Notes under the pieces: model-generated | The model's database searches: none | What the model was told of the DNA's origin: nothing | What the model saw: the letters and a program-made list of their open reading frames with translations, nothing else | Assembly (NCBI GenBank): GCA_005784505.1 | Contig: VCAZ01000014.1 | Span: 486,748-550,747, forward strand | DNA: 64,000 nucleotides | Source of the DNA: Bagarius yarrelli | Lineage: Eukaryota; Chordata; Actinopteri; Siluriformes; Sisoridae | Direction: 5' to 3' | Program-made: the position numbers and the translations under genes | Part shown: positions 55,426 through 64,000 of the stretch, piece after piece | Position numbering within the stretch: position 1 is the first letter of the stretch | Layout: every line of letters begins with the position of its first letter

Positions 55426-55993
55426 TGTAACAACCGAGTAGCCTTTTTTTAAATAAACCAGTAGGTTATCCATGCTGCAGCAAACTTCCGGTGGTCTTGT
55501 CTGGATGGCCGTCTAGAGGATAAGGTCATCACTGGGAAACTGCCTTATTGTCTCCAATTGCTGATCCACCAACTAGGCTGGATACAGACTGGATCTGGTG
55601 GCGACAGTGACCTTGGAATTACGAAAGAAACAGACACTAGTGACACTTATGCCTACAGCCCAGCACCATGCTTGCCAGTGACCACCAGAATCGCACAGGT
55701 CTGTTAGTAATATTATATCTTTAGAAATTTACCAGTGGACACTTGTCACTTCCCAAGATTAGCCCTGAATTGTGATAAAGTGTCTCCCTTCAGATGTAGA
55801 GCGGTAGTCATGACTTACAACAACACATCATATACACGATACTTCTAAACCAGACAAATTGCTGTGAATTGATTGTTTATTCTTTCACAACCATTGATCT
55901 GATGATTCAGTGGACTTTATCACCACTATTCAGGGACATCATTCCTCCTCCTCTAAAACCTTTATGTGTGTAGGAAAAACCCAGGCCCTGAAG
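55426..55993. other. Non-coding DNA
   Basis: No element named, though the surrounding blocks D and E suggest this lies inside a larger unclassified repeat. Confidence 0.3.
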
Positions 55994-56100
55994 ATTGGTG
56001 CCCTTTTTCAGGTGCTACTCCAGAGGCATGCTTTCTCCAGGAAAGGGGCAGCTTGCTCTGCTCTCTCCCCTGATGCCCCATTACAGAGATGAGAAACTAG
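55994..56100 (+). repeat. Local duplication E, copy 1
   Basis: 'GATTGGTGCCCTTTTTCAGG', 'TGCTACTCCAGAGGCATGCT', 'CTCTCTCCCCTGATGCCCCA', 'TTACAGAGATGAGAAACT'. Confidence 0.78.
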
Positions 56101-56102
56101 AA

Positions 56103-56266
56103 GTGTCAACAAGTTCACTAAAAGGTCAAAAGCAAGACAGTCCCACAAAGGGAACAATTTTGCAGTTGGTGGTCACAGACAATTCTTTTCTCCTTATCCT
56201 TCCTGATAGGTTTGTCTCTAGTGTTTTAGTGATTTAAAGGGTTGAAGTTTTTGGCATCCTCCAGGA
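56103..56266 (+). repeat. Local duplication D, copy 2
   Basis: 'GTCAACAAGTTCACTAAA', 'GGTGGTCACAGACAATTC', 'CTCCTTATCCTTCCTGATAG', 'GTTTGTCTCTAGT', 'CTCCAGGACAG'. Confidence 0.75.
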
Positions 56267-56370
56267 CAGTTCAAAAGCATAATGATGATACCAGAAAGAC
56301 GGACTGTGACAAGACAATTGTGACATCTTTAAACAGATCTTCCAATCCAGACCTTTTACTTAAACAGGAG

Positions 56371-56495
56371 TCTGAATTGGTGTCAAGAGCCCTTTCCAGG
56401 TGCCATTCCAACGACATGCTGTTCTTCCGGTTCCAGGCAGCTTTGTTCTGCTTTCTCCCCTGGTGCCCCATTAGAGAGATGAGAAGCTGGCAAGA
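56371..56495 (+). repeat. Local duplication E, copy 2
   Basis: 'GAATTGGTGTCAAGAGCCCT', 'TTCCAGGTGCCATTCCAACG', 'CTTTCTCCCCTGGTGCCCCA', 'TTAGAGAGATGAGAAGCTGG'. Confidence 0.78.
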
Positions 56496-56689
56496 AATCC
56501 CATCCTCATGTGGACTGTTCCGGAAACCCAGCAGCCATGCTGTTAACCTTTAGATCTGTTAGGAGACCTGCAGTTACGAGCCACTGTGTGGTTTTTGGTT
56601 TACCTACAGTACTACAGATGTTCAGTACCGCAGTATTATCATTCACGCTGCACTAATGATGAAGGGATAATAACCTTTTCTTACATAGA
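56496..56689. other. Non-coding DNA
   Basis: Nothing recognised. Confidence 0.35.
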
Positions 56690-57250
56690 CCTTTTAGTTC
56701 CTTTCTCTCCTCCATCTTTATCGATTCCTTTATTCTTCTGTTCATTCTTCATTCAATTATTTGTTTACTTCTTTCATTCCTTACTCACTTCTTTACTTTC
56801 TTTCTTTTTGCTTCCTTCCCTGTTACTATCCTTATTATTTTTTTTTTATCACTATCTTTTTACCTTCTATTTTTTTTACCCTTCCTTTCTTTATCACACC
56901 CTTCATCCCTCCCTTCCTCCACCCCTCTCTCATTTCTTTCTTTTTTTCTTTGTCAACAATTCATTTTTGAAATTTCCTTCCTTCCTTATTTCTTATTTCT
57001 TTCTTTCTCTTTCCCCCCTTCCTTTTAGATTACCGTCTTAACTTCTTGTTTTTTGTTACTATTCTCCTACCTTCCATCTGCTTAGCCTCACTTTCTTTCC
57101 CCCTTTTCTCTTTCCTTTCCTTGATATTTTCTTTTACAGATTCCTTTATTCATCATTCCTTTATTTATGCATTTATACCTTCGTTCCTTTCTTCCTGCCT
57201 TCCTTCCTTTCTTCTTCATACTTATCTCTATCCTTTACAGAAAAAGTATT
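56690..57250. repeat. Polypyrimidine tract (CCTT-rich), includes duplication F copy 1
   Basis: About 550 bp of C/T-rich sequence. 57040-57150 ('TTGTTACTATTCTCCTACCT', 'CCTTGATATTTTCTTTTACA') is repeated near 58485-58675. The 151-codon frame (56586-57041) is Phe/Leu/Ser repeat translation. Confidence 0.88.
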
Positions 57251-57956
57251 AATTTAATGTATGTATTAGTTTTCGGTTGTTTAAGTCCTGCAGCTCAGAT
57301 GATCAGGTCTCAACACAAAATATTCCACATTGGACTCCGTCCATGACAGAAACACACACATGCTTACTCAGTGTCTTTCCATCACCCGTAACTCTCGGTG
57401 TCCTTTACTCCATCTGTTCATCTGCACCCTCACCACCGCAGACGAGCGGATCGTTTATTTCTCTGTGACGGAGCTGTTTAAAAAGTGGAGTATTTATTTT
57501 AGCTGCTTAATTGTACAGGAAGCAACAGAGCAGGAAGTGTAATCGTCATTATAATGCTTGGCTGAAATCCTGGAGGTCATAACAACTTCTGCATTCCTTC
57601 GTTTTGCCTTCAGAGAATCGGGTGGACGCTTGTTAACTGTCTGCCTCAGCGCTGCATGGTGACTTTATTACAGCTTTATGAGAAGGTGAGAGATTTAGTA
57701 CGAAAAAATAGAGGTTGCAATAGAAATTCCTGAGAAGGTTTCTGAAGCGTAACTCGAACCGTAACCAAGCAATTCATTAATGAGCAGGTGGAGAGGAATT
57801 GGATTCACGCTTCAGCTCACCGGAAAAAAAACACACAAAGGCTCTTCAGAGTGTGAAGCGCTGGTACATTTACATAATTTGGAATTTGAGGTTGGGAACA
57901 GTAATAAAGAGTTATGATAAAACTGTCATTAGATGTCAAGGAAGGAGTAGAGCTGA
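57251..57956. other. Non-coding DNA
   Basis: Nothing recognised. Confidence 0.35.
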
Positions 57957-58000
57957 GGGGACGGGGGGCTGCTGGGGGCTGGGGGCTGGGGGGACGGGGA
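57957..58000 (+). other. G-quadruplex-forming motif
   Basis: At least six runs of 4-6 G (GGGG, GGGGGG, GGGGG, GGGGG, GGGGGG, GGGG) separated by 2-6 bases within 44 bp on the plus strand. Confidence 0.85.
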
Positions 58001-58115
58001 TTCTTCCTCTGATGCCCTCCTGGATGTCCAAATGTCACCGAGCTGCAGATAATGACTATAGCTTTAACATAGAGAGCGTCCCGGTCTGGCCATGCATGCA
58101 TTCCCACAGGACTGG

Positions 58116-58116
<1 letters not shown>

Positions 58117-58175
<59 letters not shown>
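58117..58175. repeat. (GT)n microsatellite, longest in the window
   Basis: About 29 uninterrupted GT units. Confidence 0.97.
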
Positions 58176-58179
<4 letters not shown>

Positions 58180-58204
58180 GCTAAAAGATATTTAAAGAAA
58201 GCCC

Positions 58205-58790
58205 TTCCTTGCTGTCTTGTTTGTCGTTTTCTTCTCCTTTTTTCCACATTATCTTTCTCCTTTTTCTTTCTTTTCCTTTCCTTTCCTTTTTTTCTTTTCA
58301 ACTGTTAGTAATATCCTTCTGTCCTTTAACCCTCTTTTTCCTTCCTTCTTTACCTTTTATTATTTCTTCTCCTTTCCTTCCTCTTTCTTTTTTTTTCTCT
58401 TCCTATTCCTTCCATCCTTCCTCATTTATTTTTTACTTTCTTTCTTGCCTTTTTCTTTTTTCCTCTTCTTCTTCTTACCTTTTTGTTTTCTGTTACTATT
58501 CTCCTACCCTCTATTATTTCAGCTTTCCTTCTTTCATTTTTCTTCCCCCCTTCTTCCTTCCCCCCTTCCTTCGTTATTTATCTAATTTCTTCCCCTTTTC
58601 TTTGTCATTCATTCGTACCTTTCTTCCTTCCTTTTCTCTTCCCTTCCCTTGATATTTTCTTTTACGGATTTAGTTTTCTTCCGTCCCTTGTCTTTTCTTT
58701 CATTGTTTTCCTTTCTTTTCTTTTCCTTTCATTTTCTTTCTTTTACTTTCACTTTCCACCTCCTTCCTCTTTTTTTCTTCTTTCCGGGTT
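58205..58790. repeat. Polypyrimidine tract, includes duplication F copy 2
   Basis: CCTT/CTTT-rich sequence. 'CTGTTACTATTCTCCTACCC' at ~58490 and 'CCTTGATATTTTCTTTTACG' at ~58648 match duplication F at 57040-57150 in the same order. Confidence 0.88.
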
Positions 58791-59961
58791 TTAAATGTGC
58801 TCAGGTCATTGCAGTATCTCCCCTCCTCTGCATACATGATTTCACAGTTGCCTCTGATTGGCTGTTGCCTTTCTGATTGACAGAGAAGAGATTAGGCCCC
58901 ACCCACTCAGGATCAAATCTCTTGACTGATTTTGCCTGTTTGTTCTGTAAAAGAAGAAAGTAAACATTTCGAAGCAGTGACAAAATTTAACATTAATTTT
59001 TTTAGCTAATCAGCTCAGTTGGTCGTCATGGTAACAGCAGCACTGCATTAAACACAGAGTTTGTTTATTATTATGGCCGTATGAACCTCACCCTCCTTTA
59101 ATATTTTAATTCTGCTTGTTTCTCACTACAAGGTCCAAAAATCTTGTTTTCAAGCTTTGACCTTAAAAAAAAGTGCCAGAAACCTGAAAAGGAGCATCTC
59201 AGTGACATTTACTGGCCTGGAGAACATGACGTCTGCAAGCTAATTTGTAATTACCCTCATGGTGATGGATTAAAAGCATCGCTGGGGAATTTTAATTTTC
59301 TTCTCCAGTTTCTTTAACTCAAACTGAATGTTTATGGTTTTAGAGGCTAGAGGAGGACAAGAGGACGACCGCTGTTTTTTGTTGACTTGTCTAGACGTTT
59401 CTAGGTTGATAATGTAAATTTTATCAACCTAAAAAAAGATTGCAGAAGAGACTAGCCGTGTTTAGGGGTCAACACCGTTTGTCCGATCATCTTCTTACAC
59501 CAGGCAGCTTTTCCCGTGTGGCTTCATGGAGTCACGCCACATCTTTTTTTTTCTTTCGGATGTGTTTCACTGCTGAAAACACTCTGACAGCTTTATTGAG
59601 AGAGTGTCAGTTTGACGAGGATGTCACGCCGGCCGTGGCACGGGATCCATATCTGATGTGGAGAACTGAGCAAACACAATCGAGGGAAAGAAATCAATCT
59701 GTCTTTCACATCTGATCATCTGTCAGACCAGTCTAAACTCCAACAGAGATGAAAATCATTCAGTATGATAAAGAAACAAATCATTCACTGAGCTGTATTA
59801 CCCACAATTCCCAGCAAGTCACATGACCATGTTACATTTCGTTACATTTCATCCATTTAGAGTTGCTTTTAAACATTAGTCCCACCTGCAAATGGAAACT
59901 GACTTTTGGTTACGAATGTTTTTAGGTCATTATTCTGAATAATCCCTTTTTTATTTAACAT
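58791..59961. other. Non-coding DNA
   Basis: 59190-59310 is repeat-free with TAATT words ('GCTAATTTGTAATTACCC') and may be regulatory. No exon. Confidence 0.3.
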
Positions 59962-60065
59962 AGCGGATAAGAGTTAATGGCCTTGCTCAGGGGCCCAACT
60001 AAGGCATTTTGTTGGGGCTAGGACTTGAACCCACATTTTTCTGTTCAGCAGTCCAACACCTTAAC
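59962..60065 (-). mobile_element. SINE, reverse strand, tail missing
   Basis: 'GTTAATGGCCTTGCTCAGGG', 'GCTAGGACTTGAACCCACAT', 'CAGCAGTCCAACACCTTAAC'. Confidence 0.83.
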
Positions 60066-61160
60066 AGGGCTACCAGAACAAGCTCTTAATGCATCTTATA
60101 ACGCTTTTCGTTATAATGTGGTGCCAAAACCCGGATATGGTGCTCAGCCAAGGTTGGCCATCGTTCAAAACCGTCTCATATTTGCACTGGGAGGAAGCAG
60201 AACCCGCTACGTGCCAACGTGTTACCGGAATCACTTATCTCAAGTGGAAGCTGCTGCTTTTTAAAAAACTCCTGTAACACTTTTAAGTTTTTTAAAAATC
60301 TGTTGGCCGCTCAGTCGGCTAATTGCTTAATCCCAGCAGTTGCCATTTCTGCCACTGTCATTTCTGCCTCTTACTCTATTTTCTAGTTTGTCATAAATCT
60401 CCCTGCCAAGGAGATCGTTGGTCTTTTTTGCCGGTCACTGCTGAAGGCACTAGAGAAACCTTTTTTTTAACAAAAGCTGAGAAGTAGAACTTTACTGTAG
60501 GTGAAACACTTAACATCATTAGAGGTCTGTATGAAACCATGTAACATTTAAGACATTATCAGGTATACCGGGTATATAAAGGAAGGGACATCTTATAAAG
60601 TAACTGCGGTTTTACCATAAATGTGGAGGTTTATTACCATCGGCTCAGAGGAGGATGAAGGGATAAAGTGGGGAAAGGGGAGGTGTGCAGAGGAGTATGG
60701 AGGTGTGGGACGATTTGACACAAAGCCGTTGGGCCCCTGCCGTGGAGGAGGGGAGGGAGAGGCGTTTTTACGGGAAGACCCGTCTGCTTCTGTCACCTTC
60801 GTCTCTGCGTGAGGGAACCCTTCTGTTCCCCTGCTCTGCTGGGTGTCATGGACTTCTTGAGAGTTATGATTATGGATATGGAAATAGCACTTCAGAATCT
60901 CCTTCATCCTTCGTTTATTTAACCCCCACAACTCACCTGGGTGAATCTGACGTCCCTCTGTTCCTATAACTGCTTCCCCATATACCCCACCAACACACAA
61001 ACTCATCTGCTAATGCCTCAGAGGAACTGCATTTCATTACTGTGTGTGTGTGTGTCTGTGTGTGTGCTTTTGTCTTTGTCTCATTCCTTTGTCCAATCCT
61101 GATTTCTGAATTTATTATTTAACATCATAAATACTTTATCCTAACAGGGTCTGTGTGTAA
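60066..61160. other. Non-coding DNA
   Basis: (GT)n at 61040-61066. The overlapping frames of up to 137 codons at 60593-61006 are on both strands and have no motif or splice support. Confidence 0.35.
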
Positions 61161-61169
61161 CCCTGCACC

Positions 61170-62020
61170 AGAATGTCTCCCTTTTACAATTAAAGGTTCC
61201 AAGTGCAACCCTCTTTAAAAGGATTGTACTAGAACCCAAGAATCCAGAGACCTAATGTGTTTTCTTAATAGTCTATTTAAAAACAAACTTCACAGAGGAT
61301 CTCTGTATCTAGGACTTTGTTCTATTATAGTTTAATCTGGAACTCATTATAGTTTTAAATCCAGAACCCTCATCTAACGAAGGCTTTAAGTAGACCAGGT
61401 TTATCATTTTCTTTCGAGTTTCGTAAAGTTCAGGAAGCTAGAACATGGTTACTTTTAGTGTTAAAGAAGTAGTTATGGTGTTTGACAGTTATGGTGTTTG
61501 ATTGAATGAAAAGGTTGAAAGGTTCAATTCCCAGAACCACCGAGCTGCCACGGCTTGGCTCTTAAGCAAACCCCTTAACCCTTGACTGCTCAGTTGAAAA
61601 AATGTTAGTTGCTCTGGATCATATGCCAGAAATGAAAATGTCAATCTAGAACTTGCCATCAAAGATTTAAACTTGGAATGTTCTTTCATGGAAGGTTTTC
61701 GGTGGACACTTTTGAACTTAGCTGTAACACTTTCCTTTTTTTTTTTTTCATGGTGTTTTATGAAATCCAGAACTGTCTTCACTAGGGTTACATCTAGAAC
61801 TTTCTTTCACAGTGTTCAAAAAGGTTCAAGGTGGAACACAACTAAAAAGCTTAAACACAGTTCCAAAACTTCTTTATGTGTCTTACATTCTAACGAAGTT
61901 TAGTTATCAGTGCTAAATCTAGAACATTTTTTGTAATATTATTTCTAGAACCCTCCTTGCTAATGTTCAGAAGATGTAAATTACTTAAAGTAAAGTACTA
62001 AAAAAGTCTTTGGGATTTTT
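61170..62020. repeat. Degenerate GAACC/GGTTC-rich region
   Basis: Words such as 'TCTAGAAC', 'AAAAAGGTTCAAGGTGGAAC' and 'CTAGAACCCTCC' recur in both orientations at irregular spacing, suggesting decayed short inverted repeats. It is interrupted by a SINE at 61475-61640. Confidence 0.5.
61475..61640 (+). mobile_element. SINE, diverged
   Basis: 'GGTTCAATTCCCAGAACCAC', 'CGAGCTGCCACGGCTTGGCT', 'CCCCTTAACCCTTGACTGCT', 'GTTGCTCTGGATCATATGCC', end AAATGAAAATG. Confidence 0.83.
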
Positions 62021-62039
62021 GAAAAGATTTGTTAAATAT

Positions 62040-62245
62040 GGTATATTACACTAAATCTAGATTCTTTAAGGGTTCTTCAATGTTTTTAGTGTTTCTTTTG
62101 GGGTTCTTTATTGTTTATTTAAGGGGTTTTTGTTAGGGTTCTTCAGTGTTTCTTCAGGTGTTCTTCAGTGTTTCTTTAAGGTTTTTTTTAGTGTTTTTTA
62201 AAATGGTCTTTGGTGTTTCTTTAAGGGCTGATTAGTGTTTTTTAG
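62040..62245. repeat. ~21-bp minisatellite, block 1
   Basis: Imperfect repeats of 'GTGTTTCTTTAAGGGTTCTT' type. Confidence 0.85.
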
Positions 62246-62371
62246 GGGTTTTTTAGTGTTTTTTTAAGATTTCTACAGTTTGTGCACACAGGAGAATAGA
62301 AAATTTAAGATGTGCTGATGAAATTTATATTTTAGTAGCTGTGATCTTACTATAATAGCAGACCTCTGTGT

Positions 62372-62619
62372 GGGAACCTGCCCAATCTGGCAACACTCAG
62401 CGGGAACCCAACCTAATCTGGCCAAACTGAGCTGGAACCCAACCTGATCTGGCAACACTGAGCTGGAACCCAACCTAATCTGGCAACACTGAGCTGGAAC
62501 AAAACCTAATCTGGCATAATTAAGTGGAAACCCGCCCAATCTGACAACACTTAGCGGGAACCCGCCCAATCTGACAACACTTAGCGGGAACCCGCCCAAT
62601 CTGGCAACACAGAGTGGGA
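62372..62619. repeat. 30/31-bp minisatellite, 8 units
   Basis: Unit of the form GGGAACCCGCCCAATCTGGC + AACACTTAGC. Two variants occur: GGGAACCCGCCC (units 1, 6-8, 30-31 bp) and TGGAACCCAACC (units 2-5, mostly 31 bp). On the minus strand it gives a stop-free frame with QxxLGxVPxE-like repetition, which I judge non-genic. Confidence 0.95.
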
Positions 62620-62819
62620 TAAAAATGACGTCATTTTCACTCAGATCGGCTGCTAATTTATCTGTCTGTTAATTATCATTTCATCATTAATGACCAAACG
62701 CCCAAACCAGTAAAAACTACACAGTACAGATGTTAATCATCTTAGAACAGCGGTTCCCACCAAACCACACAAAAAACACTTTCAGAACAATTTCTGTAGT
62801 TTTCAATTATTTGGTCCGG

Positions 62820-63045
62820 TGTCCATTTAAGGTCTTTAAGGGTTCTTCAGTATGTCTTCTTTAGTGTTTCTTTAAGGGTCCTTTAGAGTTTCTTAAAGGG
62901 TTCTTTAGTGTTTCTTTAAGGGTTCTTCAGTGTTTCTTTATTGGTTCTTTAGTGTTGCTTTAAGGGTTCTTTAGTGTTTCTTTAAGGGTTCTTCATTGTT
63001 TCTTTATTGGTTCTTTATTTATTGTTGCTTTAAGGGTTCTTTGCT
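62820..63045. repeat. ~21-bp minisatellite, block 2
   Basis: 'TTTAGTGTTTCTTTAAGGGT' repeated with TTCAG/TTGG variants. Same motif as block 1 at 62040-62245. Confidence 0.88.
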
Positions 63046-63444
63046 TTCTAATAAAATTGTTTAACATTGTCTATTCTCTGTGTAGTTTCTCACTTTAGTC
63101 TCAGGTTTTGGTTCTTGGCTGTCTGGAGCAGAACCCCACAGGTTGCTCAGACTTCTGAAGACTGCTGAAGGTTTGCTGTGTTCTGAGATTCGTTTCTGCT
63201 TCTTGTCTATGTCCAGCGTTCCCCTGTGTTTAGCGTCCTTCAGAATAGGGTGTAGGAACACGCCCTTCACACCAACTCCTCTGTCTGTCTGTGTTTTTGG
63301 CAGGAACTCGTCTTTTTGTGTTCACCGAAATTTAATCAGTTCCTTAATTACATCTTAACACACTTCCTAGCAGCTGCCATTTATTCCCACAGCTCTGATT
63401 AAAGGAATTAGAGAAATAAGATTCAGCAGCAGATTTACATAAAG
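63046..63444. other. Non-coding DNA
   Basis: No element recognised. Two open frames overlap on opposite strands at 63061-63358 without motif support. Confidence 0.35.
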
Positions 63445-63890
63445 ACATGAAGCAGAAAGACCCACATCATCTCACAACTCACATCATCTCACATCTCATA
63501 TCATCTCACATCACCTTATATCGCCTCATATCATCTCATATCATCTCATATTACCCCATATCACCTCACATCATCTTACATACCCTCATGTCATTTCACA
63601 TCATCTCATATCACCTCAGATTGTCTCACATTACCTTAGATCATCTCACATCACCTTAGATCATCTCACAACTCATATCATCTCATATCATCTCACATCA
63701 CCTTATATCACCTCACATCATCTCATATCGTCTCATATCACCCAATATCACCCCATATCACCTCACATCATCTTACATACCCTCATGTCATTTCACATCA
63801 TCATCTCCACATATATCACCTTGGATCATCTCACATTATCTCAGATCATCTCACATTATCTCAGATTATTTCACATTATCTTAGATCACT
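63445..63890. repeat. 10-bp minisatellite with a ~197-bp higher-order repeat
   Basis: Units of the CATCTCATAT / CACCTCACAT / CATCTTACAT kind, mostly in 10-bp steps. A longer phrase ending 'TACCCTCATGTCATTTCACA' occurs at 63581 and again at 63778. Confidence 0.92.
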
Positions 63891-64000
63891 TGCTAATTTT
63901 AAGATGGAATTTCTTTACTAAAATGTTTTAAATAAACTAAAGTCGTTTTTTTTTCCTTTACTTTTTCTCTTTTTCCTCTTCTTCATCTTCTTCATCTTCT
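63891..64000. other. Window end, C/T-rich
   Basis: Ends in CTTCATCTT-type repeats that continue past the window. Confidence 0.5.

Noticed and set aside
56586..58794. Several 100-170-codon plus-strand frames
   Set aside because: Arise from CCTT/CTTT pyrimidine tracts and the GT repeat. Low complexity and no motifs.
60593..61006. 137-codon minus-strand frame
   Set aside because: Overlaps open frames on the other strand. No recognisable domain, start or splice context.
62273..62599. 108-codon minus-strand frame with a ~10-residue repeat
   Set aside because: Generated by the 30/31-bp minisatellite. The mixture of 30- and 31-bp units shifts the frame, so a protein repeat is not maintained.
63445..63890. 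CRISPR-like array
   Set aside because: 10-bp degenerate units without spacers, in a eukaryotic genome. It is a minisatellite.

Overview
The window looks like vertebrate, specifically teleost fish, nuclear DNA. It has no dense ORFs and no operon structure. It is full of diverged tRNA-derived SINEs, a decayed non-LTR retrotransposon, remnants of Tc1-like and MITE-like DNA transposons, and very many di- and tetranucleotide repeats (GTCT, GGAT, GATA, CTTT, GA, GT). The main SINE (box A/B head, body with 'GGGCCCCTGAGCAAGGCCC', tail ending in a TAAATG-rich run) is of a kind I associate with otophysan fish such as catfishes and characins. The species guess is inference only.

Layout. 1-7.3 kb: single-copy-looking DNA with SINEs and MITE remnants. 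7.3-9.75 kb: a broken L2/CR1/Rex1-type LINE on the minus strand, whose 5' end lies head-to-head with a second LINE 5' end, giving a ~100-bp-arm imperfect palindrome at 9.42-9.68 kb. 10-17 kb: LTR-like, hAT-like and other dispersed repeats. 17.7-19.3 kb: GGAT and GTCT arrays. 19.3-19.7 kb: a CpG-rich promoter-like segment with a good splice donor, the best candidate for a transcription start. 20.8-28 kb: three pairs of local direct duplications. 29-35.7 kb: GGAT/ATCC arrays and an LTR-like relic. 36-39.6 kb: candidate exons. 39.9-54 kb: mostly intron-like or intergenic DNA with long purine/pyrimidine tracts. 54.6-58.8 kb: further local duplications. 61-64 kb: several minisatellites.

Genes. The only convincing protein-coding segment is one exon at 39389-39547 (+). 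It carries a start codon and a signal-peptide-like N-terminus and ends at a GTAAGA donor in phase 1. I do not recognise the protein. The CpG promoter/non-coding exon at ~19.4-19.68 kb and a possible small UTR exon at 36367-36413 could belong to the same long plus-strand gene, with introns of ~17 kb and ~3 kb and downstream exons mostly or wholly outside the window. That linkage is inference. I see no tRNA or rRNA genes, no CRISPR array and no novel multi-gene system. Most of the long translated ORFs are artefacts of simple repeats that lack stop codons.
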